Assembly (NCBI GenBank): GCA_044870245.1
Contig: JBIOYR010000073.1
Span: 1 to 25,173 of the forward strand
DNA from: DATAFF01 sp044870245
Lineage (GTDB): Bacteria > Pseudomonadota > Alphaproteobacteria > Rhizobiales > Aestuariivirgaceae
Direction: 5' to 3'
DNA: 25,173 nucleotides
Below, in pieces: positions 15,537-22,605 of this stretch. Each line of letters begins with the position of its first letter. The first letter of the stretch is position 1. The notes beneath the pieces are model-generated. The model was given only the letters and a program-made list of their open reading frames with translations. It was not told the origin of the DNA and did not search any database. The position numbers and the translations under genes were made by a program.

Positions 15537-15937
15537 GTCGCAGTCCCGCGAAAGAGGACGTAGAGCCACAAGGCGAGCGTCAGCACGATCGAGCCGGCCA
15601 GCACCGCCACCGCACCCCATTCGATCGACTTGAGATCGAGCCCGAGCCCCATGTCCCAGATCAGATGGCGTATGCCGGCGAGCGTATGCAGCATCAGCGC
15701 CCAGGTGAAGCCGATGAGAATGAGGAGACCGACCCAGGAGCCGTACACCGCCTGGACCGTCGCAAAGGCGTCCGGCCCGCGCGCCGCGGCAGCGAGCCAC
15801 AGCACCAGCAGCGCCATACCGAAATAGAGCGCTCCGCCGGTGATGCGGTTGGCGATCGACATGACCATGGTCAGCATCGGGCGGTAGATCTGGAGGTGCG
15901 GCGAAAGCGGACGCTCGCGCACCGTAGGCTCGGTCAT
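15533..15937 (-). CDS. sdhC: Succinate dehydrogenase cytochrome b556 subunit
   Basis: This 134-residue protein has three transmembrane helices. The N-terminal RPLSPHLQIYRPMLTM and SIANRITGGALYFGMALLV (the SxxxRxTG quinone-site motif) and HTLAGIRHLIWDMG, with the heme histidine, identify SdhC. ATG 15935-15937 (MTEPTVRERPLSP) gives the normal length; the longer open frame to 16030 lacks family sequence. The stop overlaps the sdhD start by 4 bases. It opens the sdh operon. The 114-base gap in front contains a CTGCACTGCAG palindrome (about 16013-16023) and no strong promoter, so either a weak promoter lies there or transcription comes from the hydratase gene upstream. Confidence 0.93.
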   Translation of the reverse strand: MTEPTVRERPLSPHLQIYRPMLTMVMSIANRITGGALYFGMALLVLWLAAAARGPDAFATVQAVYGSWVGLLILIGFTWALMLHTLAGIRHLIWDMGLGLDLKSIEWGAVAVLAGSIVLTLALWLYVLFRGTAT

Positions 15938-16051
15938 GAGGTCACCACGGAATGCTGGTGGGTCATGCGCGCCACGAATGCACCATGACCCGTTGCGGGT
16001 TCTCTTAGCCGCTGCAGTGCAGCAAAGCAATGCCGGCCGCGGCGATGGCGG

Positions 16052-17116
16052 CTATGCGGCCCTTCGCGTCGGCACCAGCGCCCAGTAGTCGAGCTCGAGA
16101 ATGACCCCCGGCCCGTCGCCATCCGCCGGATCGCGCGGAAAATCGCCGCAGGGGAGATCCCGCGTGGCCCGGGTCATGATCCTGAGCGCCCCGACATCGC
16201 GCCGACCCGGCAGCGCCGCCGTTTCCAGGATCTCCGACCAGGCAAACACCGTGCCTCCGGCAAACAGCGGCGCCGCATGACGCCCACCATTGATCGCGGC
16301 GATGTGAAACGCATTGGCGAGACCGTTGAAGCTCAGCGCTCGCGCCAGGCTCATCACATGCCCGCCATAGACGAGCCGCCGCCCGAACCGGCCCTTGGCC
16401 TCGCTCAGCGCGTTGAAATGGACCCGGGCGGTGTTCTGGTAGAGCCGCGTCGCCAGCATGTGCTCGGCTTCCTCGACTGTCATCCCGTCGACATGGTCGA
16501 TCTGGTCGCCGTCCTGATAGTCCTCGAAGCGCATCGCACTGCCGGCCAATGCATCGTCCCATCGGGTGAGATCGATTTCCGGACAGGCTTGACCGAGCGC
16601 CGCCGGCTCCACCTGCGCCGGCAGCGCCGGAACATGCCCCGCATCGACGACAGCGGCGGGGTCCCGCTTGCGCACCATTACCCAGCGGATGAAGGTCAGC
16701 ACCGGCGCGCCATCGCCGGTCATGCCGGTCGAGCGCACATGGACGACACCGGTCTGCCGGTTGGAGTTCTCCTTGAGCCCGATCACCTCGCTGACGCTCG
16801 TCAGTGTGTCGCCGACCGTCACCGGCCGCAGGAACCGGCAATCGGCATAGCCGAGATTGGCAATCGCGTTGAGCGAGATGTCGGGCACCGTCTTCCCGAA
16901 CACCATGTTGAACACCAGGAGATCGTCGAGCGGCGGCGTGCCATAGCCGACCGCGCGCGCGAAGTCGGCGGACGAGGTGACCGCGAAGCGTGATCCGGTC
17001 AGCGCGACATGGAGCGCCGCATCGCCCGATCCCAGCGTGCGCGGCGTCGCATGGCGGATCGTCTCGCCGAGCCGGAAATCCTCGAAATAGCGACCTGTCC
17101 GGCTTGTCCGTGTCAT
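16052..17116 (-). CDS. mch: MaoC-family dehydratase, probable mesaconyl-CoA hydratase
   Basis: This 354-residue protein is made of two hot-dog (MaoC) halves, about residues 1-170 and 190-350. The run FGKTVPDISLNAIANLGYAD, followed by a PVTVGDTL block, is characteristic of mesaconyl-CoA hydratase (beta-methylmalyl-CoA dehydratase). The second half has NALSEAKGRFGRRLVYGGHVMSLARALSFNGL. The enzyme interconverts mesaconyl-C1-CoA and beta-methylmalyl-CoA in the ethylmalonyl-CoA pathway or in C5-dicarboxylate breakdown. ATG 17114-17116 shares an ATGA overlap with the upstream CoA-ester lyase gene, the expected partner. The frame stays open to 17374 but that part is the other gene in a different frame. 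Specificity is inferred from motif memory and context; a generic (R)-enoyl-CoA hydratase is the alternative. Confidence 0.8.
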   Translation of the reverse strand: MTRTSRTGRYFEDFRLGETIRHATPRTLGSGDAALHVALTGSRFAVTSSADFARAVGYGTPPLDDLLVFNMVFGKTVPDISLNAIANLGYADCRFLRPVTVGDTLTSVSEVIGLKENSNRQTGVVHVRSTGMTGDGAPVLTFIRWVMVRKRDPAAVVDAGHVPALPAQVEPAALGQACPEIDLTRWDDALAGSAMRFEDYQDGDQIDHVDGMTVEEAEHMLATRLYQNTARVHFNALSEAKGRFGRRLVYGGHVMSLARALSFNGLANAFHIAAINGGRHAAPLFAGGTVFAWSEILETAALPGRRDVGALRIMTRATRDLPCGDFPRDPADGDGPGVILELDYWALVPTRRAA

Positions 17117-17994
17117 GAGGCGCTGCGCGCCCCAATGGCTTCGGCGATCCCCACCATGCGTTCCGCCATCACCAGATGCAGCCGCTCGACCATGCGGCCC
17201 TCGACGGTGATCACCCCTTTTCGGACATTCTCCGGCTCCTTGAAGGCGGCGATGATCTTGCGCGACCAGGCGACCTCCTCCTCCGATGGCGAGAACACCG
17301 CATTGCACGGCTCGACCTGCGCGGGGTGGATCAGCGTCTTGCCGTCCATGCCGAGGGTGCGCCCCTGCTCGCATTCCTCGCGAAAGCCTGCCTCGTCGCG
17401 GAAATCATTGTAGACGCCATCGAGGATGTCGAGCCCGAAGGCCCGCGCCGCCAGCACCGACATGGCAAGCCATGGCACGATGGCGAACCGGTTGCCGAGC
17501 GCTCGTGCCCGCGATTCCTTGAGAAGGTCGTTGGTCCCGAGCACCATGCAGGAGAAGCGCGAGCCGGGATCGGCCGCCACCGCCGCGATGTCGCGCGCAT
17601 TGAGGATCGACGCCGGTGTCTCCATCATCGCCCATAGCCGTGTCGCCGATGCCGCATGGAGCGACGCCAGGATCTTCGCCGCCGAGGTCATGTCGCCGGG
17701 CCGCGACACTTTCGGCACCAGGATCGCATCGGGCTCCGCCTCGACGGCCGCGCGGAGATCCTCGATCCCCCATGGCGTCTCGAGCGCATTCACCCGGATC
17801 ACCACCTCGCGCCCGCCATAGGGCTTGGCGCGCACCATCGCCGCAACCCGCTCGCGCGCTGCCGCCTTCTCGTCGGGTGCCACTGCATCCTCGAGATCGA
17901 GGATCAGCGCATCGGCCGGAATCGCTGTTGCCTTCTGCAGCGCCCGCTCGTTCGACCCCGGCATGTAGAGGACGCTGCGGCGTGGTCTGACCAT
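17113..17994 (-). CDS. HpcH/HpaI (CitE-like) CoA-ester lyase or (3S)-malyl-CoA thioesterase
   Basis: This 293-residue TIM-barrel protein belongs to the CitE/malyl-CoA lyase family. Visible marks are RRSVLYMPGSNERALQKA at the start, the Mg-binding DLEDAVAPDEK near 33-43, the VIRVNALETPWG strand near 65-76, PKVSRPGD near 93-100, METPASILNA near 122-131 and GMDGKTLIHPAQVEPCNAVF near 232-251. Candidate roles are cleavage of beta-methylmalyl-CoA or malyl-CoA to glyoxylate plus an acyl-CoA (Mcl1), or hydrolysis of (3S)-malyl-CoA (Mcl2). The short length and the RRSVLYMPGSN opening favour the Mcl2/CitE-like branch. It overlaps the mesaconyl-CoA hydratase by 4 bases and starts 19 bases after purH, with AAGGGGATCGAGGAC as ribosome-binding region. 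Confidence 0.82.
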   Translation of the reverse strand: MVRPRRSVLYMPGSNERALQKATAIPADALILDLEDAVAPDEKAAARERVAAMVRAKPYGGREVVIRVNALETPWGIEDLRAAVEAEPDAILVPKVSRPGDMTSAAKILASLHAASATRLWAMMETPASILNARDIAAVAADPGSRFSCMVLGTNDLLKESRARALGNRFAIVPWLAMSVLAARAFGLDILDGVYNDFRDEAGFREECEQGRTLGMDGKTLIHPAQVEPCNAVFSPSEEEVAWSRKIIAAFKEPENVRKGVITVEGRMVERLHLVMAERMVGIAEAIGARSAS

Positions 17995-18013
17995 GTCCTC
18001 GATCCCCTTGCTG

Positions 18014-19609
18014 TCAATGACGGAAATGCCGCAAACCAGTGAACACCATGCTGATCCCCGCCGCGTCGGCCGCCGCGATCACATCGCCGTCGCGCACCGA
18101 TCCGCCGGGCTGGATGACCGCCCGGGCGCCGCCGGCCACCGCCGCAAGGAGCCCGTCCGGGAACGGGAAGAAGGCGTCGGACGCCACCACTGCCCCTTCG
18201 CTCAACGACCGCTCGAGCCCGGCGGCACGCGCCGCCTCCTTGGCCTTCTCGATCGCCACCCGGCAGGAATCGACCCGTGACATCTGCCCCGCCCCGATCC
18301 CGACCGTCGCCCTGCCCTTCGCCAGCACGATGGCATTGGATTTGACATGCTTGGCGATCTTCATCGCGAACAGCATGTCGGCAAGCTCCTCGCCGCTGGG
18401 CGTGGCCCGGGTCACCACCTTGAGCTGCGATTGGTCGAACCTGGCATTGTCGCGCGACTGCACCAGGAACCCGCCGGCCACCGAACGGAAGCTCGTCCCC
18501 GCCGCTGCCGGGTCCGGCATGGCGTCGGTCAGCAGCACCCGCAGATTCTTCGCCTTGGCAAGGATGGCCAGCGCCTCCTCGTCGGCTCCGGGCGCCATCA
18601 CCACCTCGGTGAAGATCCCCGACACCGCCCGCGCCGCCGCCTGGTCGAGCGGCCGGTTGAAGGCGACGATGCCGCCAAAGGCGCTGACCGGATCGGCCCG
18701 CAAGGCCAGCCGGTACGCGTCCTCGAGCGTGGTCCCGACCGCCGCGCCGCATGGATTGGCGTGCTTGACGATCACCGCCGCCGGCCCATCGGCCGGATCG
18801 AGCTCGGCGACGCATTCGAACGCCGCATCGGCATCGGCGATATTGTTGTAGGAAAGCTCCTTGCCCTGCAGCTGGCGCGCCGTCGCGACCCCTGGGCGCG
18901 GCTCGCCGGTGGCATAGAAGGCAGCCGTCTGTTGCGGGTTCTCGCCATAGCGCAGCCGCTCGATCAGCCGACCGCCGAACGACGCCCAGCGTCCGCCATC
19001 GCTGCCGCTCTCCTCGGTCAGCCAATTGCCGATCATCGCGTCATAGGCGGCCGTCCGCGCAAAGGCCTTGGCGGCAAGCGCCCGTCGCAGATCGGCCGGC
19101 ACGGCACCGCCCTCGTTGCGCATCGCCTCGAGCACCACCGGATAATCGGCGGGATCGACGACCACCGTCACCGCCGCGCTGTTCTTGGCCGCTGCCCGGA
19201 TCATGGCCGGGCCGCCAATATCGATCGTCTCGATGAGCTCCTCGGCGGTGGCGCCGCGCGAGCGCGCCTCCTCGAACGGGTAGAGCGTCACCGCCACGAG
19301 ATCGATCGGCGCGATGCCGTGCTGCGCCATCTCGGCCTCATGCTTGGCATGCCCCCGAATGCCGAGCAGGCCGCCATGAATCCTGGGATGGAGCGTCTTG
19401 ACCCGTCCCCCGAGAATCTCCGGAAAGCCGGTCACCATTGTGACATCGCTGACCGCGAGCCCGGCTTCGGTTATGGAGCGCGCCGTGCCGCCGGTCGACA
19501 GCAAGGTGACGCCGCAATCGATGAGACCCCGGGCGAACTCGACGAGCCCGGTCTTGTCGGACAGCGAAATCAGCGCCCGCCGAATTCTGATCGACTGCTG
19601 ATCAGCCAT
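18014..19609 (-). CDS. purH: Bifunctional AICAR formyltransferase / IMP cyclohydrolase
   Basis: This 531-residue cytoplasmic enzyme carries out the last two steps of IMP synthesis, using 10-formyl-THF. The N-terminal cyclohydrolase (MGS-like) domain, about 1-200, shows ALISLSDKTGLVEFARGL, LLSTGGTARSI and GGRVKTLHPRIHGGLLG. The transformylase domain shows RYGENPQQTAAFY, KELSYNNIADADAA, the catalytic KHANPCG segment, DPVSAFGGIVAFNRPLD, and the C-terminal GDVIAAADAAGISMVFTGLRHFRH. Length is normal. ATG 19607-19609 lies 6 bases after the asd stop and has only a weak Shine-Dalgarno (TAGG), so translation may rely on coupling to asd. The substrate 10-formyl-THF is the product of the fhs gene at the left edge of the window, though the two are far apart here. 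Confidence 0.97.
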   Translation of the reverse strand: MADQQSIRIRRALISLSDKTGLVEFARGLIDCGVTLLSTGGTARSITEAGLAVSDVTMVTGFPEILGGRVKTLHPRIHGGLLGIRGHAKHEAEMAQHGIAPIDLVAVTLYPFEEARSRGATAEELIETIDIGGPAMIRAAAKNSAAVTVVVDPADYPVVLEAMRNEGGAVPADLRRALAAKAFARTAAYDAMIGNWLTEESGSDGGRWASFGGRLIERLRYGENPQQTAAFYATGEPRPGVATARQLQGKELSYNNIADADAAFECVAELDPADGPAAVIVKHANPCGAAVGTTLEDAYRLALRADPVSAFGGIVAFNRPLDQAAARAVSGIFTEVVMAPGADEEALAILAKAKNLRVLLTDAMPDPAAAGTSFRSVAGGFLVQSRDNARFDQSQLKVVTRATPSGEELADMLFAMKIAKHVKSNAIVLAKGRATVGIGAGQMSRVDSCRVAIEKAKEAARAAGLERSLSEGAVVASDAFFPFPDGLLAAVAGGARAVIQPGGSVRDGDVIAAADAAGISMVFTGLRHFRH

Positions 19610-19615
19610 TCGAGC

Positions 19616-20653
19616 CTAGGCCGCCTTCTTCATGAGCCCGCGATTGATGATCGTCTCGGCGATCTGCACCGTGTTGAGTGCCGCACCCTTGCGCAGATTG
19701 TCCGACACGATCCACAGATTGAGACCGTTCTCGATCGTGATATCCTCGCGAATGCGCGAAACATAGGTCGCATAGTCGCCAACGCATTCGACCGGCGTCA
19801 CATAGCCGCCATTCTCGCGCTTGTCGACGACCAGGCAGCCGGGGGCCTCGCGCAGGGTCTCGCGCGCCTCCTCGGCCGAGATCAGCCGCTCGAACTCGAT
19901 GTTCACCGCCTCCGAATGACCGACGAACACCGGCACCCGCACGCAGGTGGCGGTGAGCTTGATCTTGGGATCGAGTATCTTCTTGGTCTCCGCCGTCATC
20001 TTCCATTCCTCGCGCGTGTCCCCCGAATCCATGAACACGTCGACATGCGGAATGACGTTGAAGGCGATCTGCTTGGTGAACTTCTTCGGTTCCGGCGGGT
20101 CGGTGACGAAGATGCCCTTGGTCTGGTTCCACAGTTCGTCCATCGCCTCCTTGCCGGCCCCCGACACCGACTGGTAGGTCGCGACCACCACCCGCTTGAT
20201 GCGGGCAAGATCATGAAGCGGCTTCAGCACGACCACGAGCTGGGCTGTCGAGCAATTGGGGTTGGCGATGATGTTGCGCCGGTTGGGCCGGTTCATATAG
20301 TCGACGAGCGCCGCCGCATTGACCTCCGGCACGATGAGCGGCACCTCGGCGTCGTAGCGCCAGCATGAGGAATTGTCGATCACGATCGCCCCGGCGGCAC
20401 CGATGCGCGGCGACCATTCCTTGGACACCGCCGATCCGGCCGACATCAGGCAGAAATCGACCTTCGAGAAGTCGAACTGGTCGAGATCGAGGCATTTGAG
20501 CACCTTGTCGCCGAACGACACCTCGGTCCCGAGCGACCGGCGGGACGCGATGGCAAAAGCCTGGTCCACCGGAAACTCGCGCTCGGCGAGGATGCTGAGC
20601 ATTTCGCGACCGACATTGCCGGTGGCACCGACGACTGCAACCTTGTAGCCCAT
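19616..20653 (-). CDS. asd: Aspartate-semialdehyde dehydrogenase
   Basis: This 345-residue NADPH enzyme converts aspartyl phosphate to aspartate semialdehyde, the branch point to lysine/diaminopimelate, methionine and threonine. The nucleotide-binding motif VVGATGNVGREML is at 7-19. The active-site cysteine is C134 in ANPNCSTAQLVV. SVSGAGKEAMDEL is at 162-174, and the general-base histidine is H246 in RVPVFVGHSEAVN. Length and motifs fit the common bacterial form. ATG 20651-20653 has CAGG and AAGGA upstream (the latter about 11 bases away). A candidate promoter stands at 20681-20708, so asd probably starts a transcript that continues into purH. Confidence 0.97.
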   Translation of the reverse strand: MGYKVAVVGATGNVGREMLSILAEREFPVDQAFAIASRRSLGTEVSFGDKVLKCLDLDQFDFSKVDFCLMSAGSAVSKEWSPRIGAAGAIVIDNSSCWRYDAEVPLIVPEVNAAALVDYMNRPNRRNIIANPNCSTAQLVVVLKPLHDLARIKRVVVATYQSVSGAGKEAMDELWNQTKGIFVTDPPEPKKFTKQIAFNVIPHVDVFMDSGDTREEWKMTAETKKILDPKIKLTATCVRVPVFVGHSEAVNIEFERLISAEEARETLREAPGCLVVDKRENGGYVTPVECVGDYATYVSRIREDITIENGLNLWIVSDNLRKGAALNTVQIAETIINRGLMKKAA

Positions 20654-20680
20654 CTGACCTGATCCTTCTTGCGGCAGCTT

Positions 20681-20708
20681 TCGATAACATCATTTGCCGC
20701 ACAGTCAA
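20681..20708 (-). promoter_or_regulatory. Candidate sigma70-type promoter for asd-purH
   Basis: On the minus strand TTGACT (20708-20703) is followed after 16 bases by TATCGA (20686-20681), giving a start site near 20674 and a leader of about 20 bases before the asd ATG. The -35 matches 5 of 6 consensus bases and the -10 three or four. It lies in the 95-base gap after leuB, the only low-GC stretch nearby. Confidence 0.4.
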
Positions 20709-20748
20709 TAAAGGACCGGAAGCCGAGGAAGCAGTTCGGTTTTTCTCC

Positions 20749-21861
20749 TCAGCCGGCGCGGCGGACCAGCTCCTCCCGGATCGCCTCGCCCATCTCCCTC
20801 GTGCCGACCCTGGTCATCCCCGGCTGCATGATGTCGCCGGTCCGGATGTTGCGCTTGAGCGCCGCCGCGATCGCCTCGTCCAGGAGGTCCGCCCAGCGCT
20901 TGAGGTCGAAGGAGTAGCGCAGCGCCATGGCGAAGGACGCGATCATCGCAATCGGGTTGGCGACGCCCTTCCCGGCGATGTCCGGCGCCGAGCCATGGAC
21001 CGGCTCGTAGAGCGCCTTCCGCCGCCCGCTCCTGGGATCGGCGGCGCCGAGCGATGCCGACGGCAGCATGCCGAGCGACCCGGTCAGCATCGCCGCCACA
21101 TCCGACAGGATGTCGCCGAACAGATTGTCGGTGACGATCACGTCGAACTGCTTCGGCGAGCGCACCAGCTGCATGCCGCAATTGTCGGCAAGGATGTGCT
21201 CGAGCTCGACATCGCGATAATTCTCGCGATGCACCCGGCTCACCACCTCGTTCCACAGCACCCCCGACTTCATCACATTGCGCTTTTCCGCCGAATGGAC
21301 CTTGTTGCGCCGCTGCCGCGCCAGGTCGAACGCCACCCGCGACACCCGCTCGATCTCGAACGTGTCGTACACCTGGGTGTCGATGGCGCGCTTCTGGCCG
21401 TTGCCGAGATCGGTGATGGTCTTGGGCTCGCCGAAGTAAACGCCGCCGGTGAGCTCGCGCACGATCAGCAGATCGAGGCCCTCCACCACCTCGCGCTTGA
21501 GCGAGGACGCATCGGCCAGCGCCGGGTAGCAGATCGCCGGCCTGAGATTGGCATAGAGCGCGAGGTCCTTGCGCAGCCGCAGCAACCCGGCCTCCGGCCG
21601 CTTGTCGTAAGGGACGCCGTCCCATTTCGGTCCGCCGACCGCACCGAATATGACTGCATCGCTCGCCATGGCCGTCGCCATGTCGCTTTCCGAGATCGCC
21701 TCGCCATGGGTGTCATAGGCGATCCCGCCGACCAGCCCTTCCTCGACCTCGAAACGGGCGATGCGCTGCGCGTTGAACCAGGCGATGATCGTTTTGAGCT
21801 CGCCCATCACCTCGGGACCGATGCCGTCGCCGGCGAGGAGGAGAAGCTTGTAGGATGCCAT
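20749..21861 (-). CDS. leuB: 3-isopropylmalate dehydrogenase
   Basis: This 370-residue NAD enzyme performs the oxidative decarboxylation step of leucine synthesis. Motifs in order are LLAGDGIGPEVMGEL at 8-22, a GGPKWDG block near 76, LRPAICYPALADASSLK, the substrate arginines and the conserved lysine in the middle (ELTGGVYFGEPK), VTDNLFGDILSDVAAMLTGSLGM with the metal-binding aspartates, and the NAD loop YEPVHGSAPDIAGKGVANP. Length fits the family. ATG 21859-21861 has a GAGGG about 12 bases upstream, so the ribosome-binding site is distant. A 68-base gap with a repeat remnant separates it from the metallopeptidase gene. The TGA is followed by a purine-rich tail with no clear terminator. Confidence 0.97.
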   Translation of the reverse strand: MASYKLLLLAGDGIGPEVMGELKTIIAWFNAQRIARFEVEEGLVGGIAYDTHGEAISESDMATAMASDAVIFGAVGGPKWDGVPYDKRPEAGLLRLRKDLALYANLRPAICYPALADASSLKREVVEGLDLLIVRELTGGVYFGEPKTITDLGNGQKRAIDTQVYDTFEIERVSRVAFDLARQRRNKVHSAEKRNVMKSGVLWNEVVSRVHRENYRDVELEHILADNCGMQLVRSPKQFDVIVTDNLFGDILSDVAAMLTGSLGMLPSASLGAADPRSGRRKALYEPVHGSAPDIAGKGVANPIAMIASFAMALRYSFDLKRWADLLDEAIAAALKRNIRTGDIMQPGMTRVGTREMGEAIREELVRRAG

Positions 21862-21877
21862 TGCTGTGGAAGCCCTC

Positions 21878-21898
21878 TAGAGCATGATCGCCGATCGG
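21878..21898 (+). repeat. Remnant of the dispersed TAGAGCATGATC repeat
   Basis: TAGAGCATGATC (21878-21889) followed by GCCGATCGG sits in the gap before leuB. It matches the core of the segment at 11044-11070 but in the opposite orientation. No gene function is implied; it is probably a degenerate mobile-repeat scar. Based on a short match, so confidence is limited. Confidence 0.4.
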
Positions 21899-21929
21899 TA
21901 AGCCTTGGGCTCGCTCCTGGCAAGCTTCG

Positions 21930-22355
21930 TCAGGGCGCTCCCGCTTCGATTCGCGCCATGTCCTCGTCGGACAAGCCGAAATGATGGCCGATCTCATGCA
22001 CCAGCACATGGGTGATCAACCCGCCGAGGGACTCCTCATGCTCGGCCCAGTAATCGAGGATCGGCCGCCGGTACAGGAACACCATGTTCGGCTCGACGGT
22101 CGGATAGGTGACGCTTGCATGCGCCATGCCGACGCCGCGGAACAGGCCGAGAAGGTCATAGGGCGACTCGAGGCCGAGCCCGGTCAATGCGTCCTTGCTC
22201 GGCCATTCCTCGATTCGGATGACCAGCCGGCCGACCGAACGTCGGAACAGCTCCGGCAGCGCCTGCCAGCTCGCTTCGGCAAGCCTCTCGAACTCGGTTG
22301 CCGTCGGCGACAGCAACCCGGCCAGCCTGCTGAGATCTTTGCCTTTTTCGTTCAA
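21930..22355 (-). CDS. Small zincin-type metallopeptidase family protein (DUF1025-like)
   Basis: This is a 141-residue protein. The zinc-binding helix is HEIGHHFGLSDEDM near the C-terminus (about residues 123-136), preceded by the conserved GLFRGVGMAH and VFLYRRPILDYW blocks and a basic LVIRIEEWPS strand. These features match the PF06262 family of short predicted metallopeptidases, whose substrates are unknown. It lacks a signal peptide and is probably cytoplasmic. The frame extends upstream to a TTG at 22526 but that stretch looks non-coding. The TTG at 22353-22355 is preferred because it overlaps the stop codon of the small peptide gene as TTGA, placing the start 20-odd residues before the conserved region. 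GTG and ATG alternatives are absent in a sensible position. Identity of family is good; the start is moderately sure. Confidence 0.8.
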   Translation of the reverse strand: MNEKGKDLSRLAGLLSPTATEFERLAEASWQALPELFRRSVGRLVIRIEEWPSKDALTGLGLESPYDLLGLFRGVGMAHASVTYPTVEPNMVFLYRRPILDYWAEHEESLGGLITHVLVHEIGHHFGLSDEDMARIEAGAP

Positions 22356-22498
22356 CGTCCGACGACGTGAGACAATAACCCTGGCGATGACGCCTCGACC
22401 GTGACAAGCCCGGTTGCAGCACCTGCCAGCGCTGTCGCAAGAATAAGCCCAATCAAGATGCGGCGCAGAAAACGAGCATCTGCGGAAACAGTCGGCAT
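22352..22498 (-). CDS. 48-residue single-pass membrane peptide
   Basis: ATG 22496-22498 to TGA 22352-22354 encodes 48 residues: a short polar N-terminus with a basic patch (DARFLRR), a hydrophobic helix ILIGLILATALAGAATGLV (about 14-32), and a polar tail ending HVVGR. The ribosome-binding site GAGGGGG stands a few bases upstream and is one of the best in the window. Its stop codon overlaps the TTG start of the metallopeptidase gene by three bases (TTGA), a sign of coupling. Basic residues before the helix suggest N-in orientation, or a signal-peptide-like sequence without a mature part. I do not recognise the family. It could also be a leader whose translation controls the protease gene. Confidence 0.55.
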   Translation of the reverse strand: MPTVSADARFLRRILIGLILATALAGAATGLVTVEASSPGLLSHVVGR

Positions 22499-22517
22499 CC
22501 CCGACCCCCTCATTATT

Positions 22518-22537
22518 GGTCGCCAATCCAGGCGACC
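22518..22537 (-). promoter_or_regulatory. Hairpin upstream of the small membrane-peptide gene
   Basis: GGTCGCC and GGCGACC form a perfect 7-bp stem with a 6-base loop (22518-22524 and 22531-22537). On the minus strand it ends about 5-10 bases before the GAGGGGG ribosome-binding site. There is no T-run, so it is not a typical terminator of leuC. It could block or expose the ribosome-binding site, or protect the processed mRNA. The rest of this 107-base gap is AT-richer than its surroundings. Confidence 0.45.
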
Positions 22538-22605
22538 ACCCCTATCAACTTAACATTTCAATCCCCTTAACTGCCTTTCACCACATTCGCCCCGATGATT
22601 CAACT

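Noticed and set aside
12909..15563. Plus-strand open frame of 884 codons opposite sdhB, sdhA and sdhD
   Set aside because: It spans three genes with full conserved motifs on the other strand; it is a composition shadow with no recognisable domain.
15938..16051. Promoter in front of sdhC
   Set aside because: TTGCTT followed after 17 bases by TAAGAG is present, but both hexamers are poor and the palindrome CTGCACTGCAG overlaps them; too weak to list as a feature.
18347..20368. Plus-strand open frame of 673 codons opposite purH and asd
   Set aside because: Antisense to two core genes, biased composition, crosses their boundary; no domain seen.
20709..20748. Terminator after leuB
   Set aside because: Only a 4-bp stem (CCGA with TCGG) could be drawn and no T-run follows.
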